From: Oceanicaulis alexandrii DSM 11625 | Lineage (GTDB): Bacteria; Pseudomonadota; Alphaproteobacteria; Caulobacterales; Maricaulaceae | Reading direction: 5' to 3' | Length of the DNA stretch: 64,000 nucleotides | Assembly (NCBI RefSeq): GCF_000420265.1 | Contig: NZ_ATUP01000001.1 | Coordinates: 1 to 64,000 of the forward strand | Part shown: one piece after another, positions 56,996 to 64,000 of the stretch | Layout of the letters: each line of letters opens with the position of its first letter | Position numbering within the stretch: position 1 is the first letter of the stretch | Made by a program: the position numbers and the translations under genes | Notes under the pieces: generated by a model | Databases searched by the model: none | The model's input: the letters and a program-made list of their open reading frames with translations, nothing else | Told to the model about the DNA's origin: nothing

Positions 56996-58032
56996 GTGAT
57001 GACGAACGGCCTGAAGCGGACCGGGAAGGGGGGCTGCCTCATCCCAGACGGGTTTATGACCTTTTTGGTCAGGACGCGGCTCTGGAAGAGGCGCAAGCTG
57101 CGATCGACAGCGGCCGAATGCACCATGCCTGGATGGTTTCTGGCCCCAAAGGCGTGGGCAAGGCCAGCTTCGCCTACCGCTTGGCCCGTCGCCTGTTGGG
57201 CGCGCAAGCCCAGGGTGCAGGCGGATTGGCCAGCGCCCCTGACGATCCGGTCTGTCGGCGGCTTGAAGCGCTCTCGCATCCGGACTTCTTGCTGATCCGC
57301 CGCCCCTATAATGACAAGACAGGCAAGCTGAAGGGTGAAATTCCGGTCGAGGAAGCGCGGCGTGCGCCGGAGTTCTTCTCCAAAAGCGCGAGCGGGAAGG
57401 GTTGGCGGGTCTGCATCGTTGACAGCGCCGATGAGCTAAACACCAACTCCGCCAACGCCTTGCTGAAGACTCTTGAAGAGCCGCCTAAACGCGGCATTCT
57501 CATTCTCATCGTCAATACGCCCGGACGGCTGCTACCCACGATACGCTCTCGCTGCCGCCGTTTGATCTTACGCGCGCCCAGCATCGAAGCCACGACGCAA
57601 TGGCTGATAGAAACCCACGCCATGAACGCCGATGACGCCCAACGGGCTGCGGCGCTGGCCAATGGCGCGCCCGGACGCGCCTTGGCGCTCGCGGAGACAG
57701 ACGCGCCGTCCATCAAGGCGACAATTGATACCGCGCTTGAAGGCCTGCCGCGGCTGGATCGAGGCGCGATCGCCCAGATCACCGCAGCCGCGAGCCGCAA
57801 GGGTGGCGAGCAAATCAAGCCGATCACCCTCGATTTTCTGATCGCGAACGCCCAGAACCGGGCGCGCGCCATGGCGCTTGAGAGCGATGGGGCTGACAAA
57901 GCCGGCGCGTGGGTGGATGCAGCCGATCAATTGACCCGTCTGGCGAGAGAAAGCGAAACGCTCTATCTCGACGCCAAACAAACACTCTACGCCGCCTTCG
58001 GCCTGATGCAGGATGCGGCCCGGACCCAATAA
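56992..58032 (+). CDS. holB: DNA polymerase III delta' subunit
   Basis: 346 residues, clamp-loader AAA+ fold. Walker-A-like SGPKGVGKASFAYRLAR (50-66), the VDSADELNTNSANALLKTLEEPP segment (sensor 1 region, with the conserved LLKTLEEPP) and SRCRRLILR (arginine-finger-like SRC). The zinc-finger cysteines found in some delta' proteins are not evident. Start GTG 56992, coupled to tmk. An 8-base gap separates it from tatD; metG, often found between holB and tatD in this clade, is absent. Confidence 0.92.
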   Translation: MSDDERPEADREGGLPHPRRVYDLFGQDAALEEAQAAIDSGRMHHAWMVSGPKGVGKASFAYRLARRLLGAQAQGAGGLASAPDDPVCRRLEALSHPDFLLIRRPYNDKTGKLKGEIPVEEARRAPEFFSKSASGKGWRVCIVDSADELNTNSANALLKTLEEPPKRGILILIVNTPGRLLPTIRSRCRRLILRAPSIEATTQWLIETHAMNADDAQRAAALANGAPGRALALAETDAPSIKATIDTALEGLPRLDRGAIAQITAAASRKGGEQIKPITLDFLIANAQNRARAMALESDGADKAGAWVDAADQLTRLARESETLYLDAKQTLYAAFGLMQDAARTQ

Positions 58033-58040
58033 GGCGCCCA

Positions 58041-58823
58041 ATGCTGATCGACACTCATATTAACGTGCATGGCGAAGCATACGCCGAGGATCTCGATCAG
58101 GTTCTGGACGCCGCCCGGGCGGCTGGCGTGTCGCCTATGATCGCGATCTGTTGCCGGCTTCACGAGTTTGAAGAGGTCGCAGCGATCGCCGAAAAACACG
58201 ACGATGTCTATTGCACCATCGGCGCGCACCCTCACCACGCCAAGGATCGCCCCGACATCACCGCGGACCAGCTCTTGGAGATCGCGCAGCACCCCAAAGT
58301 GGTTGCGATCGGCGAGACCGGCCTCGATTTTCACTATAATTACAGCCCGGCCGAGGATCAGTATCCGTCATTGCGCGCCCATATCGAGGCGGCGCGGCGG
58401 GCGGATCTGCCGATCATCCTGCACTGCCGGGAGGCGGACACGCAGATGGCGGATTTACTGGAAGAGGAAATGGGGAAGGGGGCGTTTCGTCCGCTGCTTC
58501 ATTGCTATACCGGCGGGGCCGAGTTGGCGCGACGTGCGTCAGCCCTGGGCGCGTATTTCTCTGCGTCCGGCATCATCACCTTCAAGAAAGCCGAGGATGT
58601 CCGCGCCGTGTTTCGCGAGATCGTGCCCGAAGACCGCATCATCATTGAAACTGATTGTCCATATCTGGCTCCCGTTCCTTATCGAGGAAGGCGCAATGAA
58701 CCGAGCTACTTGCCGCATGTTCTTGAGAAACTGTGCGAGGTAAAGGGCTGGGGCGTGGAGGAGGGCGCGGAGCGCACGACACAAGCCGCCTTGAGACTGT
58801 TTGACCGGATTTCGATCTCGTGA
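58041..58823 (+). CDS. TatD-family metal-dependent hydrolase
   Basis: 260 residues, TIM-barrel amidohydrolase relative. TIGAHPHHA, AIGETGLDFHYNYSPAEDQ, LPIILHCREAD, PLLHCYTGG and IETDCPYLAP carry most metal ligands. The first ligand motif, usually HxH, reads THINVHGEAY, that is H6-x-N8. Family members are 3'-5' DNA exonucleases linked to repair. ATG 58041 gives the canonical N terminus MLIDTH. Four-base overlap with the next gene (GTGA). Confidence 0.9.
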   Translation: MLIDTHINVHGEAYAEDLDQVLDAARAAGVSPMIAICCRLHEFEEVAAIAEKHDDVYCTIGAHPHHAKDRPDITADQLLEIAQHPKVVAIGETGLDFHYNYSPAEDQYPSLRAHIEAARRADLPIILHCREADTQMADLLEEEMGKGAFRPLLHCYTGGAELARRASALGAYFSASGIITFKKAEDVRAVFREIVPEDRIIIETDCPYLAPVPYRGRRNEPSYLPHVLEKLCEVKGWGVEEGAERTTQAALRLFDRISIS

Positions 58824-59683
58824 GCGACGGGCCCGTTCTGCGCGCCCGCATATTGGGCTGCGGGTCATCCGGCGGCGTGCCGCGCATTGATGGCGACTGG
58901 GGTGATTGCGACCCGAAAAACCCCAAAAACCGACGCATGCGCTGCAGCTTGCTGGTTGAGCGCGCCGAAACCCGGAACGCCTTGAAGACGGGCGAAGTCA
59001 CACGGCTGCTGATCGATACGTCGCCTGATCTGCGCCACCAAATGCTCGAAGCCCGTGTCAGTTCACTGGACGGCGTCGTCTATACGCATACGCATGCGGA
59101 TCAGGCGCATGGCATTGATGATGTTCGCGCTTTTGTCTATCGACGTGGCGCGCAGCTTGTCGCCATGATGAGTCCTCAGACACGTCGGCTCTTGCGAGCG
59201 CGCTTTGACTATATTTTTGAAACTCCGGACGGATCGGGCTATCCGCCCCTGATGCATGACCGGGCGCTTGATCCCGGTGAACTCGCCATCGTGTCAGGAC
59301 CTGGCGGCGATATCGAGCTCTCACTTTTTGATGTGGTCCATGGCCGCGAACCTTGCAGCGGCGTGCGCATCGGCCCGCTGGCTTACACGCCGGACGTTAA
59401 CGGGCTGGACGCCAATGCGATGGCGGCGTTAAGCGGCGCCAGCGTTTGGATCGTTGACGCCTTGCGGGAGAAACCCCATCCCAGCCACGCCCATGTCAGC
59501 CAGGCGCTCGACTGGCTTGCCCAGATCAAACCAACTCTGGGCATCCTGACCAATCTTCACATCGATCTCGATTACAAAGCGCTTTCACAGCGCCTGCCAA
59601 AAGGCGTCAGGCCAGCCTATGACGGCCTGGAAGTCACGCTCTCCTTATCTGAGGGCGGCATCATCGAAGCGTCACGCGCCTAA
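58820..59683 (+). CDS. Metallo-beta-lactamase-fold hydrolase (PhnP-like)
   Basis: 287 residues. ARILGCGSSGGVPRIDGDWG, CDP and MRCSLLVE at the N terminus, and the zinc motif THTHADQAHGIDDVRAF (HxHxDxxH). Later His residues are in FDVVHGREPCSGVRIG and KPHPSHAHVSQAL, and LTNLHIDLDY is present. Closest in look to PhnP phosphodiesterases and the 'MBL fold' gene that follows tatD in alphaproteobacteria; the physiological substrate is unknown. Start GTG 58820, coupled to tatD. Last gene of the rlpA/dac-tmk-holB-tatD run. Confidence 0.88.
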   Translation: MSDGPVLRARILGCGSSGGVPRIDGDWGDCDPKNPKNRRMRCSLLVERAETRNALKTGEVTRLLIDTSPDLRHQMLEARVSSLDGVVYTHTHADQAHGIDDVRAFVYRRGAQLVAMMSPQTRRLLRARFDYIFETPDGSGYPPLMHDRALDPGELAIVSGPGGDIELSLFDVVHGREPCSGVRIGPLAYTPDVNGLDANAMAALSGASVWIVDALREKPHPSHAHVSQALDWLAQIKPTLGILTNLHIDLDYKALSQRLPKGVRPAYDGLEVTLSLSEGGIIEASRA

Positions 59684-59919
59684 TAACAACATACCAAATT
59701 TCTCATAATATATCTTATGCGTCATTTAGACGTTTAGGCAGCCACGGTATTTGCTCGACCTGTTCGCCTCATGAACCATACTCCCCGAACCGCTTTGACT
59801 CAGCTGAGACTGATGCGGGTTGAATGCTGGCCAAGCCCGTTTGAAAATCGGGTCACGATTTAGCGCTGGGGTGTCTGCACGCCCTAAACGGTTTGCTGCG
59901 AAGACCATAAGGGCGAGAC

Positions 59920-61308
59920 ATGACACGTTTGAAGACCATCCTGGCAGTCGCTCTTACGGCGATGCTTTCGCAGCTCACAGCGGATGTGCGCGCGTCAGCG
60001 CAGACCTTGTCTCCCCCCATTCTTCCCATGAGCGAGACAGAACAGGCCCTGCCCGCACTTCCGACCATTCTGCCGCTGCGTGACCGGGCCGTGGTTATCG
60101 ACCGCATTCTGCAAGAGCGGCTGGACACGATCATCCCACAGATCATGCGCGAACAGGGCGTGTCCATGTGGGTGCTTATGGCGCGGGAGTATTTCGAGGA
60201 ACCCGTCGTAAACAGCATGCTGGACGCACGCAGCATGGCCGCCCGCCGGCGCACCATCCTCATCTTCTTTGATCCCGGTGACGGGCAGCCCGTCGAGCGG
60301 TTGACAGTGAGCCGCTATGGGCTCGCCGGCCTCTTCGAGCCGTCCTGGAATCCCGATGAAGAACCCGACCAGTGGCAGGCCGTGGCCGACATCATCGCTG
60401 AGCGCGACCCGGCCAACATCGCCATCAACTTTTCCGATCTGACCGCCTTCGGAGACGGCATGACGCTGAGCCAACACCGGGCCATGATCGCCGCCCTGCC
60501 CGCCACCTATCAAGACCGGATCATTTCCGGCGAAACGCTGGCCATACGCTGGCTGGAAACTCGCACCCCGTCAGAGGTGGAGATCTATCCCGGCATAGTG
60601 CGCATCGCCCACGCCCTGATCGACCGCGCTTTCTCACGCGCGGTGATCACGCCGGGCGAGACCACCGCCGATGACGTGGTCTGGTGGTATCGCGAGGAAT
60701 TGTCCCGCCTGGGCCTGACGCCCTGGTTCCACCCGTCTGTGGGGATCCAGCGCGAGGGAGCCGAGACGATGCTGCGCGGCGACACCGCGATCATGCCGGG
60801 CGATCTGCTCTGGACCGATTTCGGGATCACCTATCTGCGCCTCAGCACCGACACCCAGCACCTGGCTTATGTGCTCAAGCCCGGCGAGACCGAAGCGCCC
60901 GAAGGCCTGCAGCAAGGCCTCGCCGCCAGCAACCAGGTGCAGGACATTCTGATGTCGCACTTCCAAACGGGGCTGAGCGGCAATGACGTTCTGGCGCGTG
61001 CGCGCGCCGAAGCGATCAGCGAAGGGCTCGACCCTTCGATCTATTCCCACCCGATCGGCACGCACGGTCATGGCGCGGGCCCGGCCATCGGCTTCTGGGA
61101 CAACCAGGACGCAGATCCGCGCGGCGCCGGACTGATCAATGAGAACACCGCCTGGTCAATCGAGCTGACCTCCTACAGCGCCGTGCCCGAATGGGGTGGC
61201 CAGGTAGTGGATTTCCGCACCGAGGAAGACGCCTTCTTCGACGGCCGGGAGGTCCGCTTCCTGGACGGCCGGCAGATGGAACTGACGCTGATCGCCCCGG
61301 CGGACTAA
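59920..61308 (+). CDS. Secreted M24-family metallopeptidase (Xaa-Pro aminopeptidase-like)
   Basis: 462 residues with a signal peptide (ILAVALTAMLSQLTADVRASAQ, cleaved after about residue 28). An N-terminal creatinase-like domain follows, then the pita-bread catalytic domain from about 215. Metal ligands are seen as Asp in LLWTDFGITYLRLSTDTQ, His in IGTHGHGAGP and Glu in AWSIELTS, with a final acidic residue in VDFRTEED. Exported members of this family cut N-terminal residues before proline. The 236 bases upstream are AT-rich at 59690-59750 and may hold its promoter; no other feature seen there. Confidence 0.85.
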   Translation: MTRLKTILAVALTAMLSQLTADVRASAQTLSPPILPMSETEQALPALPTILPLRDRAVVIDRILQERLDTIIPQIMREQGVSMWVLMAREYFEEPVVNSMLDARSMAARRRTILIFFDPGDGQPVERLTVSRYGLAGLFEPSWNPDEEPDQWQAVADIIAERDPANIAINFSDLTAFGDGMTLSQHRAMIAALPATYQDRIISGETLAIRWLETRTPSEVEIYPGIVRIAHALIDRAFSRAVITPGETTADDVVWWYREELSRLGLTPWFHPSVGIQREGAETMLRGDTAIMPGDLLWTDFGITYLRLSTDTQHLAYVLKPGETEAPEGLQQGLAASNQVQDILMSHFQTGLSGNDVLARARAEAISEGLDPSIYSHPIGTHGHGAGPAIGFWDNQDADPRGAGLINENTAWSIELTSYSAVPEWGGQVVDFRTEEDAFFDGREVRFLDGRQMELTLIAPAD

Positions 61309-61316
61309 CCCTCTCC

Positions 61317-61337
61317 TGCAGTGCGCAATGCACTGCA
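61317..61337. repeat. Perfect palindromic hairpin after the M24 peptidase
   Basis: TGCAGTGC-gcaat-GCACTGCA, 8-base arms, 8 bases past the stop, with no T run. It could be a factor-dependent terminator stem or a binding site. The rest of the 343-base gap to 61652 contains only short open frames without ribosome sites, and I see no gene in it. Confidence 0.4.
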
Positions 61338-61651
61338 ACCGCACGAAGGTTTCTGGCCAACACAAGCGTAGCAACGACCTGGATTCGCGTGTCGGACCGG
61401 CTCGACAAGCCCTATCCGGGAGTCATCAAGCAGTTGGACGCGGACGTTGCGGCGATCAGGCCCGGTCCCCGCCCCGGCTTATCAGCCAGTCGTTCAACCT
61501 TGCCCCGCTCTGACACGACAGCCAGCCTTTCACGGCCCAGCACATTCTGAAATGCAAACAAGTTAGCAGTCTCAAAGAACGACTTGCTCTTTCCTCTCGG
61601 ATCAACACGCAGGGAGGACAAGCCTCCCGCAACACCATGGGGAGGAAAGCC

Positions 61652-63028
61652 ATGTCTCTTAAAGGCTATGGCGCGATATTCGCACTCACGATGCTGGGCG
61701 CCGCATGCACTGATAGTCAGGCAGTCTCACCGCAGACTGCTAGCGCCCAGACAGATGTCGACACCAGCATTATTCCCGGTCCCCGAGATTGTTTCTGGCG
61801 ACGGGGTCCGTTCGGGACGGACCCATACATCAACATGGCCTACCCTGATGCCAATGTCTTTTACTGGGCGGGCGTTTTCAGCATTCCCGACGGCGCACAA
61901 CTCACGCTGGAAGGCGCCTTTCCCGCCAGCCGATACATGTCTTTCGTATCCTACACTGCTTCGGGCCAACCCATTGAGTCCCTTCCTGACTTTCTGATCG
62001 AAGCCGAACAGGGCGAGAATCCGTTTCTTGAAGGCGCCACACGTTCCGAAGTAACAAACCGCTACACGGTGGAGGTGCTCAACGCGCCCCCGGAAACCCG
62101 GCGGGATATCGGCTCGCGCAGTGCTGAGGGGCCGACCAGCATCCTTCATGCTCCCGCGGATCAACCGGGCGGACCTCAAACCATTCTGTACCGGATATAC
62201 CTGCCTGACGGCGGCGCCGCGCCTGATGGCGGCGCAGCCCTGCCCCAACCTGTCCTGACCCTGCCCTCCGGAGACATACTTCGCGGCGAGCAAGCCTGCG
62301 AGGCGCTTCGGACCCTGCAACCGGCTGTCATGGCGGCAGGAGCCGCCAGCATCACGGCGGCTCAGTATCGCGCCCTGATCACGCAACCGAACCGCCCCGA
62401 CACCTGGCCGGCGCAATCTCCTGCGGACTGGTACATCCAGCTCGATCGTGAAAGCCTGCTCGGGATCTATACCGGCCAGATTAACGAAGATGCGCGTCGA
62501 TCTGAGGGCGGCTTCTATCCCAATCCGGACAATTTCTACATCAGGACGATCGTCAATCGAAAGCATGGCCCGGTCTTCATGGTCCGCGCCAAGGCGCCGA
62601 CAACGCCCAATACCTATCAGGGCGACGAAACGATGGGTGAAGGCCAGCTCCGTTACTGGTCGATCTGCTCCAACCAGAGCTTCGTCAATACGCGCGTCAA
62701 TGACTGCCTGTTCGACGAAGAAATTCCTCTAGATCCGCGCGGCTTCTTCACCGTCATCGTGAGCCGTGAAGAAGATCGCCCTCGCAATGCACGCCCGGAA
62801 TGCGGCTTGAGCTGGCTGCCGATGGCCGATGATGGCGACGGCATGTTCGATGAGGACGTCACCGTGGTCCAGATCCGTCACATGCTGGGCGCAGACGACT
62901 TCGCCAACTCCATCGAACGCGTAGACCGCCAGGACGACCTGGAGACGATCCTCGGCCCCTACATGCCGCGCACCCAGTATCTGCAGACCAATCAGGTCGA
63001 AGCGCTGTTCCCGTGCCCGACGCGTTGA
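61652..63028 (+). CDS. Exported protein of unknown function, possible lipoprotein
   Basis: 458 residues. The N terminus MSLKGYGAIFALTMLGAAC is a signal sequence with Cys19 in a weak lipobox (GAAC). I do not recognise the mature domain. It is rich in aromatic residues with motifs such as GPRDCFWRRGPFGTDPYINMAYPDANVFYWAGVF, YLPDGG repeats near 190, RYWSICSNQSFVNTRVNDCLFDEE and RPECGLSWLPM, and has several conserved-looking Cys that could form disulfides. ATG 61652 follows GGGAGGAAAG, so the upstream ATG 61637 is rejected. It lies 47 bases before a TonB-dependent receptor gene, so the two are probably co-transcribed and may handle one nutrient. Confidence 0.7.
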   Translation: MSLKGYGAIFALTMLGAACTDSQAVSPQTASAQTDVDTSIIPGPRDCFWRRGPFGTDPYINMAYPDANVFYWAGVFSIPDGAQLTLEGAFPASRYMSFVSYTASGQPIESLPDFLIEAEQGENPFLEGATRSEVTNRYTVEVLNAPPETRRDIGSRSAEGPTSILHAPADQPGGPQTILYRIYLPDGGAAPDGGAALPQPVLTLPSGDILRGEQACEALRTLQPAVMAAGAASITAAQYRALITQPNRPDTWPAQSPADWYIQLDRESLLGIYTGQINEDARRSEGGFYPNPDNFYIRTIVNRKHGPVFMVRAKAPTTPNTYQGDETMGEGQLRYWSICSNQSFVNTRVNDCLFDEEIPLDPRGFFTVIVSREEDRPRNARPECGLSWLPMADDGDGMFDEDVTVVQIRHMLGADDFANSIERVDRQDDLETILGPYMPRTQYLQTNQVEALFPCPTR

Positions 63029-63075
63029 GCCGGAACCAATCAAAATAAAAACAAAAAATACCTGGAGGAAACATC

Positions 63076-64000
63076 ATGAAAGCCATCTGGCTTGGAGGCT
63101 CGGCGCTTGCCGCGCTCATAAGTGCGGGAGCGCCTGCGCTCGCACAAGAGACTGACCCGGCTGTCGTCCGGGATGTGATCACTGTCACGGCTCAAAAGCG
63201 TGAGGAGAACATTCAGGACGTGCCGCTTTCCATCGTCGCGGTGAGCGGCGAAGACCTGGAAGAGCGCAACATCACGAACGCCATGGACCTGGGACGCACC
63301 GTTCCAAACTTCTACGCTACCCGCGGGGCTGCCGCCGCCAACACCCGCATCGTTGTTCGCGGCATCGGGACGGCCGGCAACACGGCGGCGGACCAAAGCA
63401 CTGCGTTCTTCCTTGATGGCGTGTACATTCCTCGCCCCTCCATTCTCTACGCTTCATTTCTTGATATCGGCAGCGTCGAGGTCGTCCGCGGGCCGCAAGG
63501 CACGCTGTTTGGCAGGAACGCCACCTCTGGCGGCGTAATCCTCACCTCACGGGCGCCAGGTGAGGAGTTTCATGGGACCGCTTCCCTCGAATTCGGCGAC
63601 TATGGCCATCAACAGATAGAAGCGGCTGTGGACCTTCCTGTGAACGACGCGGTTCGCCTGCGTTTTGCGGCTCAGGCCTCAGAGTTTGACGGCTATGGCG
63701 AGTCCATTCCGGACGGCTCCAGTTTTGGCGGCGACGAAACCGTCGCGGCGCGCCTGAGCGCGGATATCGATCTTACGCCCCGTCTCAGCTGGTCGGTTCG
63801 ACTGGATCACACGCGTCTGTCTGGCGACGGCGCGAGTGCGGCGGAGGCCCTCGGAGATACGCTGACCCCGGTGGGACGCGCGATCCTGACCGGGTTTCTG
63901 GGCGCCGGAAACCTGCCCGAACTGGATGATCCGTATGATCACCGGGTAAGCCACATCGTTGGGGGTGACCTGTCTGATGTCCAATGGGGCCTGTCAAGCA
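63076..64000 (+). CDS. TonB-dependent outer-membrane receptor (3' truncated by window)
   Basis: The first 308 residues are present; the frame runs off the end. A signal peptide (MKAIWLGGSALAALISAGAPALAQ) is followed by a TonB-box-like RDVITVTAQKREENIQDVPLSI and the plug domain with RTVPNFYATRGAAAANTRIVVRGIGT, FLDGVYIPRP, GSVEVVRGPQGTLFGRNATSGGVI, then the start of the beta barrel. GGAGG lies 8 bases upstream. It takes up a siderophore, vitamin or polymer fragment across the outer membrane; the ligand cannot be told from this part. Confidence 0.92.
   Translation, partial: MKAIWLGGSALAALISAGAPALAQETDPAVVRDVITVTAQKREENIQDVPLSIVAVSGEDLEERNITNAMDLGRTVPNFYATRGAAAANTRIVVRGIGTAGNTAADQSTAFFLDGVYIPRPSILYASFLDIGSVEVVRGPQGTLFGRNATSGGVILTSRAPGEEFHGTASLEFGDYGHQQIEAAVDLPVNDAVRLRFAAQASEFDGYGESIPDGSSFGGDETVAARLSADIDLTPRLSWSVRLDHTRLSGDGASAAEALGDTLTPVGRAILTGFLGAGNLPELDDPYDHRVSHIVGGDLSDVQWGLSS

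Noticed and set aside
61309-61651. Possible gene remnant or IS fragment between the M24 peptidase and the unknown exported protein
   Set aside because: Only short open frames, no ribosome site, no inverted terminal repeats beyond the small hairpin at 61317-61337 and no target duplication.

Overview
The window is about 62-65% GC and densely coded, with several GTG starts, many 1-4 base overlaps and Shine-Dalgarno-led genes. Its gene content points to an alphaproteobacterium, most likely a marine member of the Caulobacterales/Maricaulales/Hyphomonadales group. The signs are an NDUFS4-like complex I subunit, class I PHA synthase, GlpX-type fructose bisphosphatase, recG/sdhE/mfd clustering, a PopA-like degenerate GGDEF protein, a ChrR-family protein with a photooxidative-stress gene set, and a TonB-dependent receptor. 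This placement is an inference from gene families. There is no rRNA, CRISPR array, prophage or intact insertion sequence.

Layout. 1-7.6 kb: end of a methyltransferase, PHA synthase, a small lipoprotein, glpX-recJ, tRNA-Glu, pyrophosphatase, a DUF192 protein, tRNA-Pro, the NDUFS4-like subunit and tRNA-Arg. 7.6-14.1 kb: an unknown cytosolic protein, a SulP anion transporter, and an adaptor/ATPase/two-permease ABC system whose promoter carries a palindrome in its spacer. 14.1-17.4 kb: sulfur amino-acid enzymes (metC-like, cysK-like) flanking an orphan amino-acid-binding protein. 17.5-26.3 kb: the most striking block, two convergent four-gene operons. One is ChrR-like, DUF6134-like, FeS-BCP photolyase and SDR. 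The other is CPD photolyase, FAD oxidoreductase, DUF1365 and CFA-synthase-like methylase. Each is headed by a TGATCC-N18-TA(A/T)(G/A)(A/G)(A/C) element resembling the promoter of group-11 ECF sigma factors (RpoE of Rhodobacter), and they meet at a shared terminator.

26.3-35 kb: kdsA-hldE for LPS inner core, a DUF3089 protein that lacks its nucleophile, a DUF502 membrane protein, a cold-shock protein, recG, then a divergent pair (membrane-anchored LuxR-type regulator and b561-like cytochrome) lying between recG and sdhE-mfd. 35-43.8 kb: mfd, a PopA-like c-di-GMP effector, a CaiB-family CoA transferase, a BrkB-family membrane protein and the two subunits of a 3-oxoacid CoA-transferase. 43.8-51.6 kb: an amino-acid catabolic operon (tryptophan dioxygenase, stand-alone RAM domain, serine ammonia-lyase), an FAH-family hydrolase, an NfeD-stomatin operon, a flavoprotein and a VIT1-type metal transporter. 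51.7-64 kb: tRNA-Ser, an exported lipoprotein catalase-peroxidase, RlpA and DacA-type envelope enzymes leading into tmk-holB-tatD-MBL hydrolase, a secreted M24 peptidase, an unknown exported protein and the start of a TonB-dependent receptor.

Several parts fit defence against light and oxygen damage: two types of photolyase, lipid-modifying enzymes under a probable singlet-oxygen sigma factor, and an exported peroxidase. Function calls rest on motif recognition by eye; no database search was run.
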